Source: CAVQGZ01 sp942491665 (GTDB taxonomy: Bacteria; Actinomycetota; Actinomycetes; Jiangellales; Jiangellaceae). From it: a DNA stretch of 64,000 nucleotides. A model generated the notes under the pieces. The model did not search any database and was not told the DNA's origin. It saw only the letters and a list, made by a program, of their open reading frames with translations. This document shows, piece after piece, positions 33,421 to 41,900 of the stretch (its first letter is position 1; each line of letters starts with the position of its first letter). Made by a program: the position numbers and the translations under genes. The stretch spans positions 186,001 to 250,000 of the forward strand of contig CALOBR010000020.1 of the NCBI GenBank assembly GCA_942491665.1. Direction: 5' to 3'.

Positions 33421-33449
33421 AGAGTACGTGCGGAACGCACGCGGGCCAA
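33421..33449 (-). promoter_or_regulatory. rplJL promoter
   Basis: TTGGCC (33444-33449) and TACTCT (33421-33426) are 17 nt apart on the minus strand, immediately after the lipoprotein stop. Transcription would start near 33414, giving a leader of about 175 nt that contains the L10 structure. Confidence 0.65.
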
Positions 33450-33455
33450 ATCGCG

Positions 33456-34253
33456 CTAGAGCAGGCCTTCGGGGAAGTCGGCCACGTCGGATGGGTCCGG
33501 CACCACGACGGTCACCGGCTCGCCCCAGTCGGTGTAGGTGTGCCGGCTCGTCGCCGGAGTGCTGTCAGCGGGGTCTCGAGCGGTGCTGTCGAGTCGGCGC
33601 GGCAGGTTCTCGCTGTCGACCCAGTAGGTGCGCTCGATGTCGACGCCGTCGACGGTGGCGCGCGCCTCGTACAGCTCGACCGCGACGCCGTCGAGGCTGT
33701 CACTGCCGAGGAAGGTCAGGGTGCTCGACGAGTCGTCGAGGTCCACCAGCGACGCGCCGGGCACCTCGGCGGCCAGCGCCTCGACCAGGCCGTCCACCTG
33801 GTCGGAGATATCGCTACCGGCGCCGGTGGGCAGGCGAACCCAGGGGGCGGACGTGAACAGCTGGTACAGCGTGGGCACCCGCAGGTAGACGGTCCCGTCG
33901 GCGAGGACGACGCCGAGATCGGCGCTGATCGGCCCGGAGACCGAGACCTCGGCGGAGATCGCGACGTCGTCGGTGGCGAACTCGTACGCCAGCGCGCCGT
34001 CCACCCGACCGTCCGCGCTGCTGGCGATCAGGTCGCCTTGGGCGCTGCCAGCCGCGAGGGCGGCGTCTTGCAGTGCCGTGCCGAGCTCGGCGGGGTCGGC
34101 GAACCGGCCCGCCCCCTGGGGGGTCGGGGTAGGGCTCGGGGCGGAGGAATCGGTCGCTGGGCTGCTGCACGCGCTCAGCAGGAGCACTGCGAGCAGGACG
34201 AGCGCCGCCGGCGCGACCCGTGGCCGGGCCGTGCAGCGTCGTCTGGCTGTCAG
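33456..34253 (-). CDS. LppX/LprAFG-like lipoprotein, probable CTG start
   Basis: The product resembles the LppX_LprAFG family of cell-envelope lipoproteins that carry lipids in mycobacteria; the match is to overall pattern (length about 240 after processing, one beta-rich domain with TLYQLFTSAPWVRLP-like segments). The first conventional start (GTG 34187) would leave only five residues before the lipobox LLSAC. The 22 codons upstream in frame encode TARRRCTARPRVAPAALVLL, a textbook signal peptide n- and h-region, reachable from CTG 34253 with GAGG 8 nt before it; Cys29 would then be lipidated. It lies between rplA and rplJ, 10 nt after rplA. Confidence 0.7.
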   Translation of the reverse strand: MTARRRCTARPRVAPAALVLLAVLLLSACSSPATDSSAPSPTPTPQGAGRFADPAELGTALQDAALAAGSAQGDLIASSADGRVDGALAYEFATDDVAISAEVSVSGPISADLGVVLADGTVYLRVPTLYQLFTSAPWVRLPTGAGSDISDQVDGLVEALAAEVPGASLVDLDDSSSTLTFLGSDSLDGVAVELYEARATVDGVDIERTYWVDSENLPRRLDSTARDPADSTPATSRHTYTDWGEPVTVVVPDPSDVADFPEGLL

Positions 34254-34263
34254 CTCGAACGCC

Positions 34264-34974
34264 TCAGACGTCGGTTGCGGCGGCAGCCTTCACCGCAGAC
34301 GGGTCGAGGGGGATGCCCGGGCCCATCGTCGTGGAGAGCGTCGCCTTGCGCACGTAGCGCCCCTTGGCCGCCGACGGCTTGAGCCGCATGACCTCGTCCA
34401 TCGCAGCCTGGTAGTTCTCCAGCAGCTGCTCGGCAGAGAACGACACCTTGCCGATGATGAAGTGCAGGTTGGCGTTGCGGTCGGCGCGAAACTCGATCTT
34501 GCCGCCCTTGATGTCGCCCACGGCCTTGGCGACGTCCATGGTCACGGTGCCGGTCTTGGGGTTCGGCATGAGGCCGCGCGGACCGAGGACGCGCCCGAGC
34601 CGGCCCACCTTGCCCATCATGTCGGGCGTGGCGACGACGGCGTCGAAGTCGAGGCGTCCGCCCTGCACCTCGGCGATCAGGTCGTCGGAGCCGACGATGT
34701 CGGCGCCTGCCTCCTCGGCCTCGCTGGCCTTCGGGCCCGCAGCGAACACCAGCACGCGGGCGGTCTTGCCCGTGCCGTGCGGCAGGTTGACGGTGCCGCG
34801 CACCATCTGGTCGGCCTTGCGGGGGTCGATACCGAGTCGCAGAGCAACCTCGACGGTGGAGTCGAACTTGGTCGGCGACGTCTCCTTGGCCAGCACGACG
34901 GCGTCGTCCGGCTGGTAGACGCTGTCGCGGTCGATGGTGGCGGCGGCCTTGTCGTAGCTCTTGCTGCGCTTCAT
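34264..34974 (-). CDS. rplA: 50S ribosomal protein L1
   Basis: L1 (236 aa) forms the stalk that moves deacylated tRNA from the E site. MKRSKSYDKAAATIDRDSVY opens the protein; the signature GRLGRVLGPRGLMPNPKTGT and KGGKIEFRADRNANLHFIIG are present. Confidence 0.99.
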   Translation of the reverse strand: MKRSKSYDKAAATIDRDSVYQPDDAVVLAKETSPTKFDSTVEVALRLGIDPRKADQMVRGTVNLPHGTGKTARVLVFAAGPKASEAEEAGADIVGSDDLIAEVQGGRLDFDAVVATPDMMGKVGRLGRVLGPRGLMPNPKTGTVTMDVAKAVGDIKGGKIEFRADRNANLHFIIGKVSFSAEQLLENYQAAMDEVMRLKPSAAKGRYVRKATLSTTMGPGIPLDPSAVKAAAATDV

Positions 34975-35075
34975 GAGATCTCCTTGACGAGACGGGGGGA
35001 GAGTGTGGTTGCGGACGAGCGCGTCGTCCTCCCACGTGACACGTCCGGCGGCGCCGGCGCGTCGGAGGTGGTGCG

Positions 35076-35510
35076 TCAGTCGGTGACGGTGATCCCCATC
35101 TGACGCGCGGTGCCGGCGATGATCTTCTCCGCAGCGTCGAGGTCGTTCGCATTGAGGTCGGGCATCTTCTGCGTGGCGATGTCACGCACCTGGTCGCGGC
35201 TGATGGAGGCGACCTTGACCCGGTTGGGCTCGCCGGAGCCCTTGTCGATGCCGGCAGCCTTGAGGATGAGCTTGGCGGCAGGCGGTGTCTTGGTGACGAA
35301 GTCGAACGAGCGGTCTTCGTAGACCGTGATCTCGACCGGGATGACGTTGCCACGCTGGGCCTCGGTCGCGGCGTTGTAGGCCTTGCAGAACTCCATGATG
35401 TTCACGCCGTGCTGGCCCAGCGCCGGGCCCACGGGCGGCGCGGGGGTCGCCTGCCCAGCCTGGATCTGCAGCTTGATGAGGCCGGCGACCTTCTTCTTCT
35501 TGGGGGGCAT
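35076..35510 (-). CDS. rplK: 50S ribosomal protein L11
   Basis: L11 (144 aa) forms the GTPase-associated centre and is the thiostrepton-site protein. IKLQIQAGQATPAPPVGPAL and GVNIMEFCKAYNAAT lie at the N-terminus, DLNANDLDAAEKIIAGTARQ at the C-terminus. A 101-nt gap separates it from rplA. Confidence 0.99.
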   Translation of the reverse strand: MPPKKKKVAGLIKLQIQAGQATPAPPVGPALGQHGVNIMEFCKAYNAATEAQRGNVIPVEITVYEDRSFDFVTKTPPAAKLILKAAGIDKGSGEPNRVKVASISRDQVRDIATQKMPDLNANDLDAAEKIIAGTARQMGITVTD

Positions 35511-35553
35511 GGGGTGTTCCTTCGTTGTGCGTGAGCGGAGTGGGGGTGGGCGG

Positions 35554-36225
35554 TCAGATCTTCTGGATCTGGCTGAAGGAGAGCTCCACAGGCGTCTCCC
35601 GTCCGAAGATCTCGACCAGACCCTTGATCTTCTGGGCGTCCGGGTTGATCTCGTTGATCGTGGCGTGCAGCGAGGCGAACGGCCCGTCGATCACCATGAC
35701 CGAGTCGCCGACGCCGAAGTCGGCCACCTCGGTCTGCGGGCGTGCCCCGGTGCCACCTGATGCGGCAGCCGGTTCGACGATCGTCGGGGCCAGCCAGCCC
35801 TCGACCTCCTCCAGTGACAGCGGGAGCGGCTGGTGGGCGTTGCCCACGAACCCGGTGACCGACGGGGTGTTGCGCACCGCGGCCCACGACTCGTCGGTGA
35901 GCTCCATGCGCACCAGGACGTAACCGGGGAAGCGCACGCGCTTCACCAGGCGACGCTGGCCGGACTTGATCTCGGAGACCTCCTCGGTGGGAACCTCCAC
36001 CTCGAAGATGTGATCCTCCATGTTGAGGCTGCCGATGCGGCTCTCCAGGTTCGCCTTCACCCGGTTCTCCATGCCGGAGTAGGAGTGGATCACGTACCAG
36101 TCCCCCGGCTTGGCGCGCAGGGCGGCGCGAAACTCCTCCAGCGGGTCGGGCGCGGCGGAGGCCTGCTCGGTCGCGTTCTCGTCAGTCACTGCGTCAGCCA
36201 CCGCTGCTTTCTCGTCGTTCGTCAT
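35554..36225 (-). CDS. nusG: Transcription termination/antitermination protein NusG
   Basis: NusG (223 aa) links RNA polymerase to Rho or to S10 on the ribosome. After an acidic 40-residue N-terminal extension comes the NGN domain (DWYVIHSYSGMENRVKANLE, RFPGYVLVRMELTDESWAAV) and then the KOW domain (FGVGDSVMVIDGPFASLHAT). ATG overlaps the secE stop as ATGA; the frame is open far upstream but without similarity. Confidence 0.98.
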   Translation of the reverse strand: MTNDEKAAVADAVTDENATEQASAAPDPLEEFRAALRAKPGDWYVIHSYSGMENRVKANLESRIGSLNMEDHIFEVEVPTEEVSEIKSGQRRLVKRVRFPGYVLVRMELTDESWAAVRNTPSVTGFVGNAHQPLPLSLEEVEGWLAPTIVEPAAASGGTGARPQTEVADFGVGDSVMVIDGPFASLHATINEINPDAQKIKGLVEIFGRETPVELSFSQIQKI

Positions 36226-36428
36226 CCGAGCACCGCCCGGACAGCCTCGCCGAAAGCGAGGTCGAGCACCGTGACCAGCGCAATCATGATCGCGACGAAC
36301 ACCAGCACCACGATGGTGTAGTTGATCAGCTGGGGCCGAGTCGGGTACACCACCTTGCGGAGCTCGGCCACGACCTGTCGCAGGAAGAGCGTCAACCGCG
36401 ACCAGAGGCTGGTGCGGGTGTCTGTCAC
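36222..36428 (-). CDS. secE: Protein translocase subunit SecE
   Basis: SecE (68 aa) is the short single-span form. The amphipathic FLRQVVAELRKVVYPTRPQL is followed by one membrane helix (NYTIVVLVFVAIMIALVTVL). It clamps SecY. It lies 36 nt after the tRNA-Trp gene and is coupled to nusG. Confidence 0.98.
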   Translation of the reverse strand: MTDTRTSLWSRLTLFLRQVVAELRKVVYPTRPQLINYTIVVLVFVAIMIALVTVLDLAFGEAVRAVLG

Positions 36429-36464
36429 GTTGTTCGTCCTGTCGTCGGTCGGTCGGGTCTGGCG

Positions 36465-36537
36465 CAGGGCAGGAGGGACTCGAACCCCCAGCCGCCGGTT
36501 TTGGAGACCGGAGCTCTTCCAATTGAGCTACTGCCCT
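36465..36537 (-). tRNA. tRNA-Trp (CCA)
   Basis: The 73-nt gene folds as a full cloverleaf: acceptor stem AGGGCAG/CTGCCCT, D stem GCTC/GAGC, anticodon stem CCGGT/ACCGG with loop CTCCAAA (anticodon CCA), T arm GGTTCGAGTCC and discriminator G. No CCA is encoded. tRNA-Trp immediately upstream of secE-nusG is the usual arrangement. Confidence 0.97.
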
Positions 36538-36562
36538 CGGGGCGGACGTCCGCCAGCCGATC

Positions 36563-36592
36563 AGTGTACGTGCCAACCGGCGTTGGGGTCGA
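36563..36592 (-). promoter_or_regulatory. Candidate tRNA-Trp/secE promoter
   Basis: TCGACC (36587-36592) and TACACT (36563-36568) are 18 nt apart on the minus strand, 26 nt before the tRNA. It lies within the 97-nt divergent gap shared with the aminotransferase gene. Confidence 0.5.
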
Positions 36593-36634
36593 ACCCGATC
36601 GTGGCCGTACCGGGGGGCATGCCACGATGCCACC

Positions 36635-37864
36635 ATGACCACCAGCGCGCCAGAGCCCACCGCATCGCACCGGATCAGCCGTCGCATCGCCTCCATCGCC
36701 GAGAGCGCCACCCTGGCCGTCGACGCCAAGGCCAAGGCCCTGAAGGCTGAGGGTCGTCCGGTGATCGGCTTCGGGGCAGGCGAGCCCGACTTCGCCACGC
36801 CGAACTATGTGGTGGCGGCTGCCGAGGCGGCGTGTGCCGAGCCGCGCAACCACCGCTACTCCCCCGCGGGCGGGCTGCCCGAGCTCAAGGCCGCCATCGC
36901 CGCCAAGACTCTGCGCGACTCCGGGGTGCAGGTCTCGGCCGCGCAGGTGCTGGTGACCAATGGCGGCAAGCAGGCGGTGTACGAGGCGTTCGCGACGTTG
37001 CTCGACCCGGACGACGAGGTGCTGCTGCCCGCTCCGTACTGGACGACCTACCCCGAGGCGATCCGGCTGGCCGGCGGCGTCCCCGTGGAGGTGCTCGCCG
37101 ACGAGACCCAGGGCTACCTGGTAAGCGTCGACCAGCTCGAGGCCGCGCGCACCGAGCGCACCAAGGTGATGCTGCTCTGCTCGCCGTCCAACCCGACCGG
37201 CGCGGTGTACCCGCCCGAGCAGATCCGTGCCATCGGGCAGTGGGCGCTCGAGCACGGGGTGTGGGTGGTGACCGACGAGATCTACGAGCACCTGGTCTAC
37301 GGCGACGCGTCCGCGCCGTCGATCCTGGCCGAGGTGCCCGAGCTCGCCGACACCTGTGTGATCCTGAACGGGGTGGCCAAGACGTACGCGATGACCGGCT
37401 GGCGCGTCGGCTGGATGATCGGGCCGAGCGACGTGGTGAAGGCCGCGACCAACCTGCAGAGCCACTTGAGCAGCAACGTCGCCAACGTCTCGCAGCGCGC
37501 GGCCCTGGCCGCCGTGTCCGGCGACCTGACGGCGGTGGACGAGATGCGCAAGGCGTTCGACCGTCGTCGGCACACGATCGTGACGATGCTCAACGAGATC
37601 GACGGCGTGGTGTGCCCGATGCCCGACGGGGCGTTCTACGTCTACCCGAGCGTCACCGGCCTGCTCGGTCGTGAGGTGCGCGGACGGGTGCCGACCACCT
37701 CCGCAGAGCTGGCCTCACTCATCCTCGACGAGGTCGAGGTGGCCGTGGTGCCGGGTGAGGCGTTCGGCCCGAGCGGGTACCTGCGCCTGTCGTACGCGCT
37801 GTCCGATGCCGACCTCGTCGAGGGGGTCACGCGCCTGCAGCAGCTGTTCGGCCCGTCGTCCTGA
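36635..37864 (+). CDS. Class I PLP-dependent aminotransferase (aspartate aminotransferase-like)
   Basis: This is a 409-residue fold-type I aminotransferase. Motifs in order are IGFGAGEPDFATP (about residue 46), YSPAGGLPELKAAIA, CSPSNPTGAVY (the Asn that contacts PLP), VTDEIYEHLVY (Asp/Tyr of the cofactor site), and NGVAKTYAMTGWRVGW with the Schiff-base lysine. The C-terminal SGYLRLSYALSD carries the carboxylate-binding Arg. The I-gamma subgroup pattern fits aspartate:2-oxoglutarate transfer, but prephenate or tyrosine cannot be excluded. Its stop overlaps a CTG that appears to start adenosine deaminase. Confidence 0.93.
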   Translation: MTTSAPEPTASHRISRRIASIAESATLAVDAKAKALKAEGRPVIGFGAGEPDFATPNYVVAAAEAACAEPRNHRYSPAGGLPELKAAIAAKTLRDSGVQVSAAQVLVTNGGKQAVYEAFATLLDPDDEVLLPAPYWTTYPEAIRLAGGVPVEVLADETQGYLVSVDQLEAARTERTKVMLLCSPSNPTGAVYPPEQIRAIGQWALEHGVWVVTDEIYEHLVYGDASAPSILAEVPELADTCVILNGVAKTYAMTGWRVGWMIGPSDVVKAATNLQSHLSSNVANVSQRAALAAVSGDLTAVDEMRKAFDRRRHTIVTMLNEIDGVVCPMPDGAFYVYPSVTGLLGREVRGRVPTTSAELASLILDEVEVAVVPGEAFGPSGYLRLSYALSDADLVEGVTRLQQLFGPSS

Positions 37865-38922
37865 GCCCGTCACGCGATCTTCGGCTGCTGCCGAAGGCAC
37901 ACCTGCACCTGCACTTCACCGGGTCGATGCGCCCGGCCACGGTGCTCGAGCTGGCCGCCCGCGACGGCATCCGGCTGCCGGACAGGCTTGCCCACGCGCT
38001 GGCCACGGGCTCGCCGGTGCCGCTGTCGGCGGCCGACGAACGCGGCTGGTTCCGCTTCCAGCGGCTCTACGACGTCGCCCGCTCGGTGCTGCGCACGCCG
38101 GGTGACGTGCGCCGCCTCGTGCTCGAGGCTGCGGTGGACGACGCGGCCGAGGGTTCGGGATGGCTGGAGATCCAGGTGGACCCGTCCGGCTACGGCGCCC
38201 GCTTCGGCGGCATCACGACGTTTCTCGAGCTGGTTCTCGACGCCGTCGCCGACGCCGCAGCCCGTACCGGTCTAGGCATGGCCGTCGTGGTGGCCGCCAA
38301 CCGCACCCGCCACGAGCTCGACGCCCGCACGCTGGCCAGGCTGGCCGCTCAGTACGCCGAGCACGGCGTCGTGGGTTTCGGGCTGTCCAACGACGAGCGC
38401 CGGGGTAGCGCGGAGTCGTTCGCCCCGGCGTTCCGCATCGCCCGACGGGCCGGCCTCGCCGCCGTCCCGCACGGCGGCGAGCTGCTCGGACCGGGCAGCG
38501 TGCGCGACACGTTGAACCACCTGGGTGCCGACCGGCTGGGGCACGGCGTGCGCAGCGTGGAGGACCCGACCGTGCTGGAGGCGGTCGTGGGCGCGGGCAC
38601 GGTGCTGGAGGTGTGCCCGTGGTCGAACGTCTCGCTCGGTGTCTACCCCGACCCGGCGGCGGTCCCGCTGCCCCGGCTTGTCGAGGCCGGAGCCCGCGTC
38701 GCCCTCGGCGCCGACGATCCGCTGCTGTTCGGCCACCGCCTCACCGCGCAGTACGAGATGGCGCGGCAGGTGCACGGGCTCGACGACGCCGCGCTGGCCG
38801 GGCTGGCCGCCTCGTCGATCCACGGGTCGCAGGCGCCGCCGCCGCTCAAGCGCCACCTGTTGGACGGGGTGGCGGCGTGGCTGCGTGCCCCGGCGGTTGG
38901 ACGCTCTCGGCCCGTTCGCTGA
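37861..38922 (+). CDS. add: Adenosine deaminase family protein, probable CTG start
   Basis: The enzyme class hydrolyses adenosine to inosine (purine salvage). The HxH zinc pair lies in LPKAHLHLHFTGSMRP, encoded at 37888-37935, upstream of the first ATG (37927). No ATG, GTG or TTG in this frame precedes it; CTG at 37861-37863 overlaps the aminotransferase stop as CTGA and gives 353 aa with the catalytic histidines. Other motifs are FGLSNDE (substrate loop), VPHGGELLG (zinc His and catalytic Glu), DRLGHGVRS and ALGADDPLLFG (Asp pair). The second Asp region reads GADDP where many members have NTDDP. The 3' end overlaps the convergent glutamate dehydrogenase gene by 77 nt. Adenine or aminodeoxyfutalosine deaminase activity is a possible alternative. 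Confidence 0.85.
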   Translation: MSPSRDLRLLPKAHLHLHFTGSMRPATVLELAARDGIRLPDRLAHALATGSPVPLSAADERGWFRFQRLYDVARSVLRTPGDVRRLVLEAAVDDAAEGSGWLEIQVDPSGYGARFGGITTFLELVLDAVADAAARTGLGMAVVVAANRTRHELDARTLARLAAQYAEHGVVGFGLSNDERRGSAESFAPAFRIARRAGLAAVPHGGELLGPGSVRDTLNHLGADRLGHGVRSVEDPTVLEAVVGAGTVLEVCPWSNVSLGVYPDPAAVPLPRLVEAGARVALGADDPLLFGHRLTAQYEMARQVHGLDDAALAGLAASSIHGSQAPPPLKRHLLDGVAAWLRAPAVGRSRPVR

Positions 38923-41900
38923 GCAGGGTTCGGACGGCGCGCAGCCCCACCGAGATCCGCGACAGGTCGGGCGAGTCGTCGCCGAGCACGTCGGTGAGCA
39001 GGCGACGGGCACGGGCCATGGTCTTGGGATCGGCCTCGATCCACTCCGTCACCCGCTCGTGGGCGTCCCCGGGAGCGGTCGTCGTGACGATGGACTGCGT
39101 GATGCGCGCGTGGGCGGCGTAGAGGTCGTCGCGCAGAGCGGCCCGGGCCATCGTCTGCCAGCGGTCGTCACGCGGTAGGGCGATCACCCGCCGTTGCAGC
39201 GACTGCAGCTCGAGCACCTCACCGGCGGCCAGGTGCACACGCATGGCGTCCAGCAGGTCGGTGCCGCTGCGCTGGGCGATGTCGGCCACGTCGAGCGCGG
39301 GGAACGACCACGTCAGCACCGACAGTGACGCGGCCAGGTCGTCGGGCACGCCACCGGCCAGCAGCGTGTCGCGGCGGGCGGCAGCCTCGCGCTCCGGGCG
39401 TCCGACGAGCAGCGTGGGCAGCGCAGCCAGGATCGTCGCCACCGGTTCGGCGAACAGCGCGATCTCGCGGGCCAGGTCGAGAGGCGCGGGACGCGACAGC
39501 ACGAACCAGCGGGCGGCTCGTTCGACGAGCGTGCGCAGCTCCAGGCGCATGCCCACCTGCGTCGCGGAGTCGACCTGCAGGTCGAGCGCATCGATCGCGT
39601 CGGACAGAGGAGCCCGCCCGAAGACCGCCGCGGCCACGAGGTGAGCGCGTGTCAGCTCGTCGGCCGAGGCGGCCGTCTCCAGCCCGAGGCGGTGCAGGTA
39701 GGTGATGCCGGCCTCGTCGACCACGCGGTTGGCGACCTGGCTGGCCAGGATCTCGCGGCGAAGCGGGTGCCCGGCGACCTGCTCCGGATAGCGGCCCCAC
39801 AGCGGGGCCGGGAAGTAGTGAGCGAGCATCGTGGTGAGCTCGGGGTCGTCGGGCAGGCTGGCCTCGAGCAGGTCGCTGAAGAGCAGGTTCTTCGTGTAGG
39901 CCATGAGCACCGCGAGCTCGGGACCGACGAACCCGCCTCCGGCGGCGCGGCGCGACGCCAGCTCGCGCTCGTCGGGCAGGTCTTCGACGACGCGGTCGAG
40001 ACCTCGAGAGCCGGCCAGATCGCCCAGGTAGGCCTCGTGCACGGTGACCAGGGACGGGGCCTGGGCCAGCGCCATCTCCAGGGCGACGTTCTGCCGGTAG
40101 TTCGTGCGCAGGACGAGACCGGCGACCTCGGCAGTCATCGACGCGAGCAGAGCGTTGCGCTGCTTGCCGGTGAGCTCGCCTGCGGCGACGACCGCGTCCA
40201 GCACGATCTTGATGTTCACCTCGCGGTCGGATGTGTCGACACCCGCGGAGTTGTCGATGGCGTCGGTGTTGACCCGCCCGCCCCGACGGGCGTAGGCGAC
40301 GCGGGCCGCCTGGGTGAGGCCGAGGTTGCCGCCCTCGGCCACCACCAGGCAGCGCAGCTCGTGGGCGTCGACGCGCACGGCGTCGTTGGCCTTGTCGCCC
40401 ACCTCGGCGTTGGTCTGCCCGCCCGCCTTCACGTAGGTGCCGACTCCGCCGTTGAAGAGCAGGTCGACGGGGGCCAGGAGCAGAGCGTGGATCATCTCCG
40501 GAGGTGTGAGGGCAGTGACCGACTCGTCCAGGCCGAGCCGGGCGCGTACCTGCGGCGAGACCGGCACGGTCTTCGCCGTCCGCGCCCAGACACCGCCTCC
40601 GACGGAGATGAGCGCGTGGTCGTAGTCGGCCCACGAGGATCGGTCGAGGCCGAACAGGCGGCGACGCTCCTCGAACGAGGCCCGGGGGTCGGGGTCGGGG
40701 TCGAGAAAGATGTGGCGGTGGTCGAACGCCCCGACCAGCACGATGCCGGGAGACAGCAGCATCGCGTTGCCGAACACGTCGCCGGACATGTCGCCGATGC
40801 CGACGACGCTCAGCCCGCCCGACTCGCCCCCGTCGATGCGGCGCCCGAGGTTGCGGAAGTGGCGACGCACCGACTCCCAGGCTCCGCGCGCGGTGATCCC
40901 CATCGCCTTGTGGTCGTACCCGGCCGAGCCGCCCGAGGCGAAGGCGTCCCCGAGCCAGTAGTGGTAGTCGCCGCTCACGCCGTTGGCGACGTCAGACATC
41001 GTCGCGGTGCCCTTGTCGGCGGCGACGACCAGGTAGGTGTCGTCGGCGTCGCGGCGCACGACGTCCGGTGGCGGCACCACCTGCGCCGCCCCGGCACCGT
41101 CGACGACGCGGTTGTCGGTGAGGTCGAGCAACCCGCGGATGAACTGGACGTAGGCCCCGGTGCGGTCGCCGCCCTTGACGACGAACCCACCTTTGGCCCC
41201 GACCGGCACGATGACGGAGTTCTTCACCGCCTGGGCCTTGACCAGGCCCAGCACCTCGGTGCGAAAGTCTTCGCGGCGGTCCGACCAGCGCAGCCCGCCG
41301 CGCGCGACCTGCCCGTACCGCAGGTGGATGCCCTCGACCTGCGGGGAGCAGACCCACATCTCGGTGCGCGGACGCGGCGCCGGCAGCCCCGGCACTGCCG
41401 AGCAGTCCATCTTCAGCGAGAGGTAGGGCTTCGGGACGCCCTTGTCGGTCTGGAAGTGGTTGGTGCGCAGCGTGGCCTGCACGAGCGCCAGGACGGAGCG
41501 CAGGATGCGGTCCTGGTCGAGCCCGGCCACCTGGTCGAGCCCGGTCTCCAGCCGCTGCATGGCGGCCGTCACGGCGGCTCGTCTGTCGTGGGCCTGCGGC
41601 GCGAGCATCGCCTCGAACAGGCGAACGAGGTCGGCTGCGAGGTGCGGGTGCTCGCGCAGCGTCTGCTCGATGTAGGACTGGGAGAACGCGCTGCCGATCT
41701 GTCGCATGTACTTGGCGTAGGCGCGCAGCACGGCGCACTCACGCCACGTCATCCCCGCCAGCACGACCAGGCTGTTGAAGCCGTCGTTCTCGGCGGCGGC
41801 GTCCCAGACGGCCACGAACGTCTGCTCGAACCGTGACCTGTCGGCCGGTGTGCTGAGCATCGGCGCCGCCGGCACCCGCAGCCCGAAGTCGTAGATCGAC

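Noticed and set aside
35554..36798. 414-residue NusG from an upstream start
   Set aside because: The extension runs through secE and the tRNA-Trp gene; ATG 36225 gives the NusG N-terminus with a 4-nt overlap to secE.
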